Part shown: one piece after another, positions 1 through 13,369 of the stretch
Layout: every line of letters starts with the position of its first letter
How positions within the stretch are numbered: the first letter of the stretch is position 1
NCBI RefSeq assembly: GCF_000002425.4
Contig: NC_037270.1
Coordinates: 5,082,239 to 5,146,238, forward strand
Direction: 5' to 3'
DNA length: 64,000 bases
Source: Physcomitrium patens
Taxonomy: Eukaryota; Streptophyta; Bryopsida; Funariales; Funariaceae
Notes under the pieces: generated by a model
Told to the model about the DNA's origin: nothing
Databases searched by the model: none
What the model saw: the letters and a program-made list of their open reading frames with translations, nothing else
Program-made: the position numbers and the translations under genes

Positions 1-2003
1 CACTGCTGCTCAATGCAATCTGGACCGGTTTTGGGGCTACATCACGCAACTTCCTCCTCTTGTTCGCCGCTCCTCGCGTCGTCCGCTGTCGAGTGTATGC
101 CCCCATCCCGCCCAAGTACGACTTCTTCCCGTATCCACAATCTGCACCCCACCACGCAACCACGCAGCTGAGTACAGAGCTCCTTAGCTTGCTGGACGCA
201 AGCCTCATAGAAGTCCAGTACCAACCATCAGCACGCCCCCACACAATCACCGCATCCTGCCCACCCCCATAACAACTCTCCCTCCCCAACATCCCCACCA
301 TCACGCCACGCATTCCTCCTACCTTCGCTGCACCCCGAATCCGTCGACTCCATCTCCGCATGCTGCCGTTTCGCCCTCGTCCCGCCCACGTGGTTGCGCT
401 TCGCAACCTTCACGGCCCTCCGCACCTTCAAGCTCCTGCTGTACGATTCTAGCTTCGTCGTCATTGTCTCCGGGTGAACGCGCTGCGACGTCCCATACCC
501 GTGCTCCTTCTTGTAAAACTTCCCCTCCACTCTGCTCATCACCCTCCTCACCATCGGCCGACTGCTCTTGCACTCCGCCACCCCTGGACTTGCCACCGCC
601 AACCTCCCGCACGAACCCCCCCTCCCTTTGCTCTTCCCCGACACCACCACCTTCCTCTCCTCCACCTCCACCTCCACCTCCATGCTCCCCGCATCGTCAT
701 CCTCCATCCCTTCCTCGCCTTCCTCCATCACCTCCGCCGACTCCCCGTACTCTTCGCTCTCCGACATCTTGCACTGCATCTGCATCTCCGCAACCGACGT
801 CGCCGACCTCTTCCACCCCTCGCAACCACCTCCGTCCATCGGACCGCACACCCCCTCTGCCTCCATCGACTTCGAGCACACCAGCGCCTCACTCACCACC
901 GCTTCCGACTTCGATGACGCCTGCTTCACGCCCACGCCCGCTTCCACCACCACCATCTCTTCTCCCACCACCTCCACCGCTGCGTGCGTCCTTTCCTCCG
1001 CTGCTGCGCCAACCTCCTCCGTAGAATACCGCTCCACCTCTCTGCTTCCGCCATACGTTCCCGAAACTTGCACCATCTCCTTCACACCGCAGCGGGGCGA
1101 CCCCACTTCGCCTCCAGCCTGCGTACTCGACATGTCACTATCACACACAGGCGCCATCACCTGCAATCCTCCGCCAACTTCACCATCAGCATTCCGCATC
1201 CACTGCACATCGCTCACCTCAAAACACGCATCTACCGCACCCTACACTCCCCACCCTCCACCACCCACATCCCATCCTCAACCAACATCGTCGCCGCCAC
1301 ACTTACCACGCCTTCCATCGCCGACCCCTTCGTATGTACAACCGCTCCGCTGCCCTCGTCCACCGCCACATCCTTCACAAACGCCCCCCGATCCTCTTCC
1401 TGTGCTGGACTCCGCGCCCCACAGCTCGCGCTTTCACCATCGTTGCTGCCCTCGACAGACACCTCGTCCACCGAGCTCACATGCGTCACGCCCCCTGCAT
1501 ACGCATTCCCGCTTCCACTCGACTGCGGTTTGTCCACGGACGTGAAGTCTTTCACGCTGTCCAGCCCTGATATCTGAGAATCCATCCCAGACTGCGACTT
1601 GCCCCTCGCGCCTTCGCCATCACCCTGCTTCGCGCCGTTCGGATCGTCGCTTCTCGCGTCTTGCAGTATCTGGCCTGCCACCGTCGCCAGCAGTTCGAAC
1701 ACTCCAGTGCGAGCCAGGTTCACGCCATGCCCCTTCGCGGCATCGCCTGATCGCCCCTGCACCTCAGTCACACGTGCATCACGTTAGAGGAATGAGAAAC
1801 CATTCGCCAGATTCATGCAAGGAAATCTCAGCTCCTGCGACACAATTACGCTGCAATCGCCGAGGCATCTACATACCGATGCTGGACTCATTGCATTCAT
1901 GCCAGGGCAGACATCGTACCCGCTGCGACCGCAGACCACGCGGAAGCGCAGGGCCATCGTATCCGGGAAAACCGCCACCAACTCTTCGAATTCGAGGCTC
2001 CAT
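1..2003 (-). CDS. Telomere-repeat-binding protein (TRP1/RTBP1-like), N-terminal part, four exons, runs off left edge
   Basis: My exon model on the minus strand is 2003-1877, 1746-1307, 1160-323 and 141-1 (open at the edge); junction phases agree and give about 515 codons. The ATG at 2003 opens a short exon with a GFPGYDGPALPRGLRS stretch. Exon 2 carries GVFELLATVAGQILQDARS. Together they match the plant TRP1/RTBP1 N-terminus, where a GF.GY..P..PR..RS segment precedes F-(D/E)-LLATVAG. Introns have usable sites: GTATGT at 1876, GTAAGT at 1306 and GTAGGA at 322 as donors, with CAG acceptors. Exon 3 has an acidic Glu/Val-rich middle and a basic end; exon 4 has KRRKLRDVAPKP. Family members bind double-stranded telomere repeats in the nucleus through a C-terminal Myb-like domain, which would lie beyond this window. 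An alternative exon 3 start is 1202. The assignment rests on N-terminal motifs only. Confidence 0.68.
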
Positions 2004-3700
2004 CTTTGCTTACGTGTACGTCAAACGCTAGCCATTACCAGTAACTTCCTGAATGTGGTGTGGATTTTCAGCGGAACCAAGTTGTTGAGGTTTCTGGTAA
2101 GAGTAGTAGCATGACAAGAAGTGCTGCAAAGCAGGAAGCAATTAGTATTGGGATTTGCAAATGTACAGAGTTTAGGGGCGTGGTGTTGGATTCAAGAGTT
2201 GTGCATCGACTACAACCTGTTTGTAATTCAGTTGGTGTTTATGGTGGTTTTGACATTCTTTTTGGACAAAAAAAATCACAGCTGTAAGTTAAACAGTTGA
2301 AAAATAAACAAGTATCCACCTCAAGTGGTTCATGCAGTTCTGTAGGAAGCTGCGTTACACAGAGTAGTGATCCGAACGATATGTATTTTTGACAGTTCCT
2401 GGACTACTTCGTATTAAAAGCGTGTGAAGCATTTGTTGGTCCAACGGCTGCATATTCCTCAAGTTGAACGCAGAGCATAGCTACGAAGAACGACACACTT
2501 ATGATAGTGCCATAGAACGCGGCACGCATACGTTATACGAAGTTGCAGACAGAAACTGAGCCACTTCGATGTGTGCAGAAAGCTGTGACTTCCAACATAT
2601 GAAATTGATGGGAACATTACTACGAATATAAAAGGTTTGAATGGCATATAGGAAAAAATTCTCCCAAATCTGGACTTCATAAATCTCGATGCATGCTACT
2701 GTAGGCTTAGGAATTCATTACTAGTTGCTGTAAAGATCTCCACCTATCTAAGGTAGCAACAAGCACTCCGAAGAAACGACTGTTAAGTAAAGACGTTAAC
2801 TTAAACCCTCAGACATACTAACCCCTCAATAACGCTTCGTCATCACTTACGACTTCAGAACGTTTCATGGAATTCGGACTTCATTTCAGTAAACTGTAAC
2901 ACACGGAAGACAGAAGGTGCACAGAGGCAGGGTTTCGAGTAGTCCCCCATCGCCCCCCGATCGTCCACAAAAACCCCGTCAAAACCCTTACTCAACCCGT
3001 AAAGACACTGCCTGACTAAATAGAACCTTGCAGGAAAATAGGCCGCACTGATACTAAGCAATACGAATTTCGGTAGACGAACTTATCCAATGAACACAAA
3101 ATCTCGGCTCAAAAGCTGTCCACTCTCGACTAACATACATATGCTGTTCTTTCATTTTCAGCTATCTGCACTCCACGGACCCACAGAAAACTTCGCTGGA
3201 ACTTAACGCTTAACTGCAGATCGGCTTTCCTATAATTCCCTCGCACTACGCAACCAAGTAAAAATGACAAAAATTAACCAAGTACACCACAACCGCAATG
3301 ATCACTGCGTCACAACACCGCCACTCACCCCTTGCACCAAAACCAACCTTAACACACAGTAAATAGCTGCGTCAAAATCATCGGTGTGTTGAAACGACAA
3401 GACAAACAGCTTAACTGAAACTAAACGCTGTCTATTCCAGCACAACTGTTTCGATGTGAACGCCGATAGCGTAGCCCGAGACTCAGATCTGATGCGTTGA
3501 CCACAACGTGAACGCCACGAATAGCGCTGATCAAAGCCCCGAGCGGTCACCACAAAAACACTTAAACCGGATAACAGCACCAACACTATAAAATGGTAGA
3601 AACAACTACGCCAAAGCAAGTCCACATCAGACCAGCTTGAAAGCTCTCTCAGTCTGCACATTACTACTCGATCATGATTTCTTTCAAACAATTTAAAGAA
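2004..3700. other. Upstream region of the telomere-binding-protein-like gene
   Basis: This stretch lies upstream of the ATG at 2003 and should contain 5' UTR, possible UTR introns and promoter sequence. A short upstream ATG with a quick stop occurs just before the start (minus strand, about 2035-2020). I find no further coding exon and no clear TATA box, and the transcription start cannot be placed from sequence alone. Confidence 0.3.
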
Positions 3701-4990
3701 ACCACTGCCAAGAACTCTTGTTCCTAACGATCACCACTCAATCACGCCCCTAACCCCTCAACCTTCGACCTTCAACCTTCAACTTCACGGCCACCCTCCC
3801 CTCCTAACCCAACCCAATCATACTACTTCTCCACCACCACTTCTTCTCCACTCCTCGCTTCCATCTCAAACTCCTACGACGCACTCCACTCCTCCCACAC
3901 AATGCATCCCTCTACACCACTCCCCGAATCCAACACCCTCTTCTCATCCCGCATCCACAACAACAATTCCTCCCCCATCTTCCCACTCAACTGCCCCACA
4001 CTCGACTCCTTCCATGTCCACCACCACCCACCACGCTCCTACCATCAATCGCCCCACCATACACCCGATCTCAATCATCCCTCTCCCACGCTCCTCGCAC
4101 CTACCTCACACTCCCTCCCAACATCCACTTCATCCCTACCTTCGCCACAACTCTTAGCTCTCCACCATCAAAATTACCCTCCCTCCACCCCGGCCTCTCA
4201 CAACCAACGCGCCCACACTCAATCCCACAAACCGGTCCTCCCTTCCACCCGCACCCGCCCTCCCAACCTCCCACCATCGCCTTCCCGCGCCAAATCACAT
4301 CAAAAACCCCGACAACACCGCCACCCCATTCAATTTCCAAACCCTTCCCAGAGTCGAGTCCACACCTTGAACACGCCACCGATTGCAAGATGCACGCCCA
4401 ACACAGGGACGCAAATGCCCCGATCGAAGCCGCACCTTGGTACACCAACCCGCGCGCAACCAACACCTCACCGGCGCCAACGAATTGGAGAAGCAACGCC
4501 CAGAGGTTCCAAAGGAGAATGGAGAAAGGTAAGCCCAGTCTCAAACGCAGACACACACAGCATGCAAGTCATGGGACGAGAGAGGGGGAGCGAAGAAGCA
4601 GAAAACGAGTCCGTCAGGAGAGACGACGAAAGCAACATCCCTTCCCAAGTACCACGACGTCGCACGGGCCACCCGGTCAGCCCGCGTTGCCATCTGCCCG
4701 GCCGGCAGCCATACCCGGGGTATACGGGGGGATGGAGGGAGGGGCAGCGCGGGTCGTGGGCGGGGTTTGGGTGCCAGGAGAGTGGGTGGCTGTGGAGTGG
4801 TGGGGTGCCCAGTGTCACGAATGAGCTCTCATGGAAAGAAAAAGCGCACCTGGGGGACGACGACCAGGGGTCACTGCCCGCCGGGCAGCTGACCGGACCC
4901 TTCCCCACCCCCCCACCATCACCAACCATGTGCATAATCTTCCGGTCGGTAGAGAACAAGCAACCCTTTCCTTCCTGAAGTGGGAATTGT
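3700..4990. other. GC-rich, strand-asymmetric (C-rich on plus) tract, no supported gene
   Basis: The plus strand is strongly C-rich and G-poor from about 3730 to 4400 and becomes G-rich around 4560-4860. A 358-codon open frame (3902-4978) exists, but its Ser/Pro/Thr/His composition is what C-rich DNA yields and it matches no family I know. The tract may be a distal 5' UTR exon or promoter of the minus-strand gene, or of an unseen plus-strand transcript. Confidence 0.3.
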
Positions 4991-7900
4991 TTGGTAAACT
5001 ACAAATAGGATTTACCATAGAATAAATTTCCAGTTTATACTTCTTTAAGAGAAAGTCCATCATGGTGTTGATCTTGAAATAGAGATGGAGATGATTAGTG
5101 AAGTCAGTTGTGTTTATAATGTTTCATTTTTCAACTTTATAATTTGCACTGAGACCTCAGAGAATGTGTAGAGGCTTTAAAACTAACTAATTTATTAATC
5201 GGTTTCTTTTTTACCGAAAAGAAATTTCGCAATAAGCAAGGATTTTTTGTTTTTCTTATCTTTTATTCTTAATGTTTTGAAGTATATAAATGCGTGCAAT
5301 ATTTATCAGCCACAAGTACTCAACTGTGTTCCAATGTTTTCAGGTACACATTATTGTTGTATGCAATTATTGAGGGGTTTCTATCAAGGGTTTTAGGTAG
5401 CATGACTGTTTTTCTTAGTATTATTATTTTAACCAGAATAAGTGGTTTTTATTTCAGGTATTTGAAATGATGCTTTTCACAATGAATGTCTGCATGCATG
5501 ATTACATTCATCCAATAAGTTCTTGTTGTTCACATGCATTTGTTTATACAACATGTTTGAGTCTTTTGAGCCAGTCAAGTAGCATTGGTAGTTGTTATTA
5601 GTTCCATTGAAGGTTCCCTCATTCACTTGTGTTTGTATTACTTTGACGCACATATGAAGCTTCTTAAACCCATAGTTTTTGTTTTAGTATATTTTCCCAA
5701 GTACAGATTAACAGAGAAGGTCGAGGAGCCTGGTCTAATCATGGAATAAGCAAAAAATCATTGCATGCACTAAGATACTACTGGTGAATTCAATATGTAT
5801 TAATGTTAATATGGATGAATAAATGAAATAGATAAAACAATAAATATGGAGGGTTTGATAGATTAATTTGAACAAGTAAGTCAGGTGCTGATTTCAAACT
5901 TGCTAATTGCCAATTCTTTCTTTTCTTTTTCTTTTCTTTGCTTTTTTAACACAGTTTTCCGGAATTGGTACAATGCAAAACTAGCATCACATCTTAACAG
6001 CTTTTCTGCATCAAATATACAATTCTCTTGTTTACTTGAAAGACAAAGAGATACTCAAGCCAATTGATGTTTAGAAAAAGGAGATAAACGTTTTTCTTAC
6101 CTTTTCCTTTTCCTTTTCCTTTTCTTTTTCCACTGTCTGTGTGGTTACAGTTTTTGGGACCACCCTCATTATACAAACAAAGGATGTAATACAATAAGTA
6201 AATGGGTATCATGTAGTATAATAAGGCTGTTTACCAAACAGAGCCAGGCTTTATTTATTGATTTATTTATTTATTTACTCATTTATTATTGAAATGGCCT
6301 TGATGTGACCATCGGCAAACACAAGGGGGAAGGGGGGGGGGCAGTCAAAGTACACATAGACACTACCCTACAGACTCTTCCTCTGTATTTTTTTTTCTGT
6401 TTTTTTCCCCACCCCCCAAACTGACTCAACTGCATTGTAGTTTTGTAATCTGCCTCTGCTGCTACTGCTAAGACCAACACCACAGGCTCTCTCTCACCCT
6501 CCATGGATGGTAAATGTGTTGCCCTCCTTCACCTGTTGAGAGGGAAAGTACTCTCTTGTAATGAATGAGGCCATGTAGGAAGAATGAAAAAAGTAGCCCT
6601 CCCCCTCTGATTGGAAGGCTGTGGCTCAGCCTTTGATCGATTGGGATGGGTATGAGCCCAAACTTGTTGGTTCAACATAAGTGAAGGAGGATTGGGGCCA
6701 TATCAATAGTGTAAATATTAGTAGTAATATTGGAAGTTGTAGTAGTAGTGTGTGATTGAGCACAAGAAGCAGAGGAAGCTTAGCTGTTCTCCACATCGAG
6801 AATCAGAATGGTTGACAGCAATGCTGGCAGAAGCAAAGCACTAGTGCAAGGTAGGGGGCAGACACAGCAGAGCAGGGGAGGAGGGTGTGATATGAGTGAG
6901 CTGCATTATTGCCTGACACACTTAAGCTCATTGCCCCCTAGTACCAATGATGCCCTGCCTGCCCTCCCTCTTGATGTTGAATAATCAGGATGAATTCTCC
7001 ATCTGTAACAAAAGGAAATCAAATAACCATCCAAATTTGTTTATTTTGAACTGTATATACATGGATACATATTCAATCGAAATCTTCACTAAAACAGAAC
7101 CAAAAAATTAACGTTTTTATAATTCAAAGTTATTCGAGTTTAATGGCTTGACAGCAAAGAAGGGATGTTGGAAGAAGAAGCCCAAGAAGAAGGTAATTTG
7201 CTACAGCCTTTGTATGCATGTCTGTTTGTTTGCATTACTTTTGTGTTTTTTCGAACCATTCTCCTCGCCATTTTCATGTATTACTTAACCCTAAGTTCCT
7301 CTCAATACCATTCAATCTTTCAAAAAAAAAATAATACCCAAGTGAGGTGTTGTATCAACTACACAAATACTGCTGTGATGGGATCCCTCTTTTGCCCTAC
7401 ATGCTGTCATTGCTATTGATAAGGTTCTGAGATTGTGAAGGTCCAAGTGTACATTGTAAGGTCACTCAGAGAGCAACTGAAAGTTCAAACCAACACCCTT
7501 GTTCCTCACATCCTAAAGGAACACTTACTTCTGTTAATTTATTTAGGTGTGTGTGTCCTCTCTAACTTCCAAATGTAAAATGATTCAAAAGTACGAAAAA
7601 TTGGATTATAAGGTGTCATAACCCCAATTGTTGCAGCTTCCAAATCTCAAAGTCCTGTTGTCCTGTTCACTAGCTTAGATGCTCAGTAGCTCAATTTCAT
7701 AATAGCTTGTGGACATAAAATACTATGCCATGATTTATTTGTGTAAGAACAAAGTAATTTTTGAGTATGTGCACATACATACATGACACCCTTCCTTTCA
7801 ATTTTAAACCTGGGGTTTTGGAGGATTTGAGCATTCATACAGTTTCATGCTGAAGTACATGTGTCAACATAGCATGGTTTGAGGAAAACCTGTGGGGCTT

Positions 7901-10000
7901 GTGCATGGTGCAATGCTTTTCCTCTTGATTTGCTGTAAAACCTATTTACCTGGATTGGGCTTGCTTTATATTCATGCTTAGACAAGAGGGAGGATTCTAT
8001 TGGTGACTGCAATAGAATAAGTCTTTGGTGCCAAGCAGCTACTTGGAAACTTCATATTGGTGAAAGAATTGCTTTGTATCTTCACAGATCCATGGATGGA
8101 TGCCAAACTGCACCAGGGTAATCCATCTTGAACTGCTTGATCCCTTCTCTCCATGTTTTATGTATGCAAGTATTTTTGTGTACATTGTTTATATTCACAT
8201 ACACATTCTAAAACTCTTTTGCAGAAAATAAATAAATATGCAAAAAATTGGTTGCACAGTGATTAGAAAATATTTTCATGAGAACATCTTAGATTTGCTT
8301 GTGTGTAAGATGAATCTGTACCAAATATGCAAGGATGTTTTATGAAAAAAGCTTTACATTGTGTGGATTTAATTTTGAAATGTTATTGATGTAAAAGTGA
8401 AGTAATTGCTTATATTATGATGCTAAAAATTTACAACATGCCAAATCTAGTTTTGTGTTCAACCCCACATGATACTAATGCTCATCCTGAGAAAGTATCA
8501 AAGCCAAAAATCTACCATACATGTAAACAATGAAAACAAACCAATGTTCTTTTTGAAGAGGAATTAAAGTGAAGGTCAATTTGTTTTTGTGTTTGTTTGG
8601 ATTTGAGAGTTCCCACATTGATGTTTTTATTCTAATTGTATGTGAATTAAGGGAATTGAAAAACCACTATGCTCCATTGCATTTGTTTTTTTGACAATGA
8701 AAAATGCACAAACTTTATTTGCACACATCACTGAAAAAGACCTAATTGTCAAACTTTGATTTCTTAAGCTTCAATAAAAAGGTCAGCTTTGAGGTCAATT
8801 CCTTTTCATGATAAGAAGGGTGATTTCAAATGCAATTGGAATGAGATGACCAAGGTGGGTGCATTCTAATAAAATATTGAATGAGATGACAAACATTTCT
8901 TTTACACTGCATATTTGGAAGCAATGAATTCCTTCTGTTTGGGAAATTATTTAGATGACACAGAACATCCAATCATGGATGACGATTGACACGTGTCGGT
9001 GTTTGAGGGTCCATCATTGACTTTTTACAGCTAAATTTTACACTTCTCACATGCTGATTGGAAACAATTTCGATTTTGTACACTCTGTTGTCTTTTTGGA
9101 GGATAAAAACAAATGGCCAATAAGTAAAAGAAAGATGAAGACATAATAAAGAAAAGTGGGTTTGAACAAGCAAAGTAGCTTACATTATAAATGGAAATGT
9201 CCACAGTGCCAAACAGTTTTTTAAGCAGCTGAGTGTTTTCTCCTGTCATGCCTTCCTGTTTTTTTATGTCATTTTAACATAAGAGCAAAGAAACCTGGAG
9301 GGAGACTTCCAGCAGGCTTTCAAATTTGGTGACCTGGCTGTGGTGCAATTATAGAGGCTCTCTTCCTTGACCACTCCAGACAACCAAGGATAGATTCTCC
9401 AATTTGTTTCACACAATTTATAATATTCAACATAAGAAAAAATTAAAATAATATATATATATATATATATATATACACAATTAAACATGGAGGTTCTTAA
9501 AGTGAATCCTCATGTTTAGTATAAATACATGCAGGTCAACCTTCACTTTTAAATTTGACATTTTCTTTTGTGTTCAGATAATATGTGATGGTGATTCTAT
9601 GGTGATTGGTTATCATGGCTTTGGCTTTGGCATTCAAATATGAAATGGGAATTATCAATTGTTTTGTTTTCCAGATTACTAATTTATCTTCCACCTCTAG
9701 TTGCAAAGTCGTACAATTTTAACAATTTTACAAACCAATGAGAATCAAACACATCGTTCCTTGAAAGTGGGTAATGATTTTCATGTTTCAACCATGAATA
9801 CAATGACATTGATGTAAGTGACCCATTAGAATTACATTAGATGCTTGCGCTTTTTCATCACTGAATGATAAATTTCAGAATACTCTTTGTTTGCCCTTTA
9901 AAATTGAATTCATTCTCAAAACGGACCCCTTTCCCACACGCTGCTGAATACGCGCCACGCGTGTGGTATTTGGATGGGAACTAGAACAGCCAATAGCGTC
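4991..10000. other. AT-rich intergenic DNA without recognisable gene
   Basis: No reading frame here resembles a known protein and no transposon motif is visible. It holds short low-complexity stretches: CTTTT-type runs near 5930 and 6100, ATTT repeats near 6255, a poly-G run near 6332, and an (AT)n run at about 9450-9477. Nothing else is supported. Confidence 0.5.
9450..9477. repeat. (AT)n microsatellite
   Basis: Uninterrupted AT dinucleotide run in intergenic DNA. Confidence 0.9.
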
Positions 10001-10009
10001 ACAGTGACT

Positions 10010-10720
10010 CAATATGTGGACTCCGGCACAGGAGAGGGGGGGGGGGGGGAACGAGGGGCATCAGGGAGATCGCGACGGAGATGCCTTCGTTCCCGTGGTT
10101 GGTATACTCGTGAAGAAGGGAAGATGAGACTGCGGATGGACACCCAATGAGTCTCTGGGAAGCCCAATGACTAAAGGGTGGGGCGGCCTCTCTGACTGGC
10201 TCCGGTGGATTATACGATTCCCCATCTCAGCGAAAAAAAGCGGGTGGAGGGGGTGGGGTGGGGTGGCATGAGTTACCGGTGGATCCGGTAGCCTGGGCAG
10301 GGGCTCGTGCACTTTGCGCCACAGAACCTTCATTGAGAGCAGGTGCCCGGTGAAAGCCAACCTCTAGAGGGGCAGATCTATAGAAAATTCCTATAGGCTC
10401 GGGTAGCGGGCAGATAAGAAATGGTGGGCCCCATTTGAAGTCAACTGCTGGTTCGACAGGGTTGGGGCAGATGATGTGTGAGTGGGAGGTGAAGCAGCGC
10501 AATGAGCTCTCCTCCGTAAATTGCAGTCCCTTGCCCCTCCCAGTCTGATCCAACTCCAACTTTCTTCCACTGCCCCAGTCGGCCATTCTGTCCTGCCCAA
10601 ATCCAAAAAAATACCTTCACCGTTGTCAATTCCAAGCTGAAACCATCTCTCAACTTCGGTCAATATTAAACTCACTGGATTTGTTACAATCACCCGAAAA
10701 TTTTGGAACATGGTACGCCT
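10010..10720. other. GC-rich island in AT-rich intergenic DNA
   Basis: Base composition changes sharply to GC-rich, with a poly-G run near 10036. Frames up to 119 codons exist on the minus strand but none resembles a known protein. It could be a promoter or 5' exon of an unannotated transcript. Confidence 0.35.
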
Positions 10721-10761
10721 TCTTTTCCCAATTGTTTAATTGTTGTCCATTTTCCTTTAAA

Positions 10762-10796
10762 ATGTATGTATGTATGTATGTATGTATGTATGTATA
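10762..10796. repeat. (TATG)n microsatellite
   Basis: About eight tandem TATG units just right of the GC-rich island. Confidence 0.9.
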
Positions 10797-11028
10797 TTCA
10801 CACACACAAACTTATTTATATGAAGTTTCTTAGTGGATTGTGTTAAATATGGATGACTTTTATTAAGGCATAATGGGTGGATGCTTGTTGCAATGACAAT
10901 TGCAAAGCCATGAGATTAAGTTGACAAGATATATTGTAAATTTAATTTAGAAAGCTGTCAAACTTAGTAATTAGAGATTCACTGATTAGCTTTCACTGTT
11001 TGTTACAACAGAACAATGAATGTTTGAG

Positions 11029-11052
11029 TGTATATATATATATATATATATA
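11029..11052. repeat. (TA)n microsatellite
   Basis: Uninterrupted TA run in AT-rich intergenic DNA. Confidence 0.9.
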
Positions 11053-11433
11053 AACATTTTTCTATCAAAAAAATAAAATAAATTTGGGAAATGCATAGAA
11101 TGATGTTTTGAAGATTTTGAAAAGATAATGCAAAAAATACTAAAGAAAATGAAAAAAACATTTGAATTTATATAAATTCAAGGTTCAATGGTTTTATTTG
11201 TTATAGACTGAACATCAATAAATACAGTCAATTACAAATACTCTTTCTCAGTCACACACATACAGATGTATAGATAGTCACACAAATACACATACCTGAC
11301 ACGTGAATAGTTATATTAACATTTCAGACATTGAATAAAAAATATAAATAGCTGTACTCTTTCATTAGATAAATATAGATATAAAATGAATAAACCATAA
11401 AATAGAAGATTGAAAAGTACACAAATACACACA

Positions 11434-11437
<4 letters not shown>

Positions 11438-11469
<32 letters not shown>

Positions 11470-11480
11470 CACACACACAT
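11438..11480. repeat. Compound (AT)n-(AC)n microsatellite
   Basis: An AT run passes into an AC run after a short ATGT interruption. Confidence 0.85.
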
Positions 11481-11991
11481 CATTTTGTAAAACTGTGATT
11501 ACAAACCATAACACAGTAACGGTGAAGTTTTTTATGCAATTTGTGTCAAACCAAAAATACAACATATAGAAACGGGTCAAAATCCACAGTGTTACACACC
11601 TAAAAACAATGCTAATGGATTTAATAATAGATCATCCAAACTTTAAAACATTTTTGTCCACAAGACTTCAAGAAAATAAGATGATTAAAATCATTTATAA
11701 AGATAATAAATTGAGCCATTTTTATAGTATAAAATAAAACAATAAAAAAATAATACCACAATGAAATAATAATAAAAAACCATAAAAAAAGGTTGGATTT
11801 GCAACCAATGATGGTGAGTGGATCAATTTTGTTCATACTTGGATCAATTTAAAAAATCTCTAAAAAATTTGTGGTTTTTAAATTTTCATTTGTAATTTAA
11901 TATAAGATTATATATAATTTTTATATTTTTATGTTTTTTTTATGTTTTTTTAATGTTTTTTAATGTTTTTTTTTTCTCTCTCTATGTGTAA

Positions 11992-12761
11992 GGATTTTGC
12001 CAATACTAGAGTTTTTGCTATTGCCCTTACAACTTATCATTCACCACATATTATTATAGTTTTTGCTATTGCCACCATAAGCTGCCATAAACTAGTATTG
12101 TACCCCACAATGCATTTATGGAACATTGCCAATGCACACTACAATGGATAAAATATACATGCTTTATGGATGTGCATTTTAGTATTTAATAAGTGTATTG
12201 TGGTGTGTAACATAAATTTAAGGCAACTTGTGGTGGCATTGGCAAAATTGTGATGGCATATATTAGATGGCAAATTATGGTGACATTAGAAACACTATTT
12301 TGTATAGCCAATAGAATTGACAATGACTATTGCAATGATCAAATGATTTTGAATTTTTATGCTTGTTATGGTTAATAACGTTTTCAAGAGGAGTTAATGT
12401 CTTTTTGGTAGCACTCCATGTTCATTCATTATATCAATACATATTTCAAATGTATTATCATATGGATGTTGCTCATGCTATTGCAATTTTTGCTACTGTT
12501 ACCATGATTTTTGCTATTGCTACCACAATTTGCCATTCATTGTATACTACCATTATATTTTTGCTATTTCCATCACAACTTAGACTTAATAATATTTTTA
12601 ATTATTTTAAATGAAAATTAAATTTAAAAATTGTAAATATTTAAGAAATATTAAAAATATTTTCAATTATTTTGATTGAAATAAAAAACTATAAAAAAAT
12701 GTCAATTAGATGACAAATTGTGGTAGCAATAGCAAAAATTATGGTGGTGTTACCAATATCC
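11992..12761. mobile_element. Fold-back/MITE-like non-autonomous repeat
   Basis: The motif TTTTTGCTATTGC followed by CCAC-type sequence recurs near 12012, 12062, 12512 and 12560 in one orientation and near 12225-12290 and 12715-12740 in the other. The ends begin GGATTTTGCCAATAC at 11992 and, on the opposite strand from 12761, GGATATTGGTAACAC, forming imperfect inverted ends. There is no coding capacity. No clear target-site duplication is visible, so the boundaries and class (fold-back, PIF-like or other) are uncertain. Confidence 0.5.
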
Positions 12762-13369
12762 TATAATATACATTGTCAATAATGTATCATCAAACAATTT
12801 GTCCTAGTCAATCAATGGCACATTCATTCATTCATTCAAGAGCTATTGTCAACAAATGGCATGAACCTCACTCAATCTCTCAGTTTGCTAACATATTCAT
12901 CCATAAATCCATCAGCTATGAGGCATACATGCCATGAGTAAATGACTTTTTGAACCTTGCACTTCATGTCTTCACTGCATGAAAAAATGTAAAATTGCAA
13001 CAAAAAAAGCATTTGTTTTGTTTGTTCCACTATTTTAAAGACCTGAACCCTTTAAGTGAATTAAAAAAAAGGTATGAAATTCTTCTCAAATCAATGAAAT
13101 GGAAAGGTGATTCAAGTATTGTACAACCAAGACAGTCTTGCATGAATACATCCATCCATCAACTTATTATGTTCTATTAAATTGAATCATGATTTTATAA
13201 TAAGTTGCATTAAGGCTCAAAGGAAGTTCACTTAAAGTTTCAGTGTGCAAAATTCACATACCAAAGTGGTTACTTGCCACGTGTCTCCCTCTGTACATGA
13301 TCGCATGTATTATTTACATATATAAATATATAAATGTTCATTTTTACAACAATGGCACGATCCTATTCG

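Noticed and set aside
464-1577. Several long plus-strand open frames rich in Pro, Ser, Thr and His
   Set aside because: They are opposite-strand shadows of GC-rich exons 2 and 3 of the minus-strand gene, and their composition simply reflects C-rich DNA.
1232-1771. Separate genes starting at 1771 and 1217 on the minus strand
   Set aside because: Both start with GTG, which is not expected in a nuclear plant gene. They are better explained as spliced exons of one gene.
3902-4978. A 358-codon plus-strand open frame
   Set aside because: Composition is dictated by C-rich then G-rich DNA, with no family motif. It is kept only as a compositional tract.
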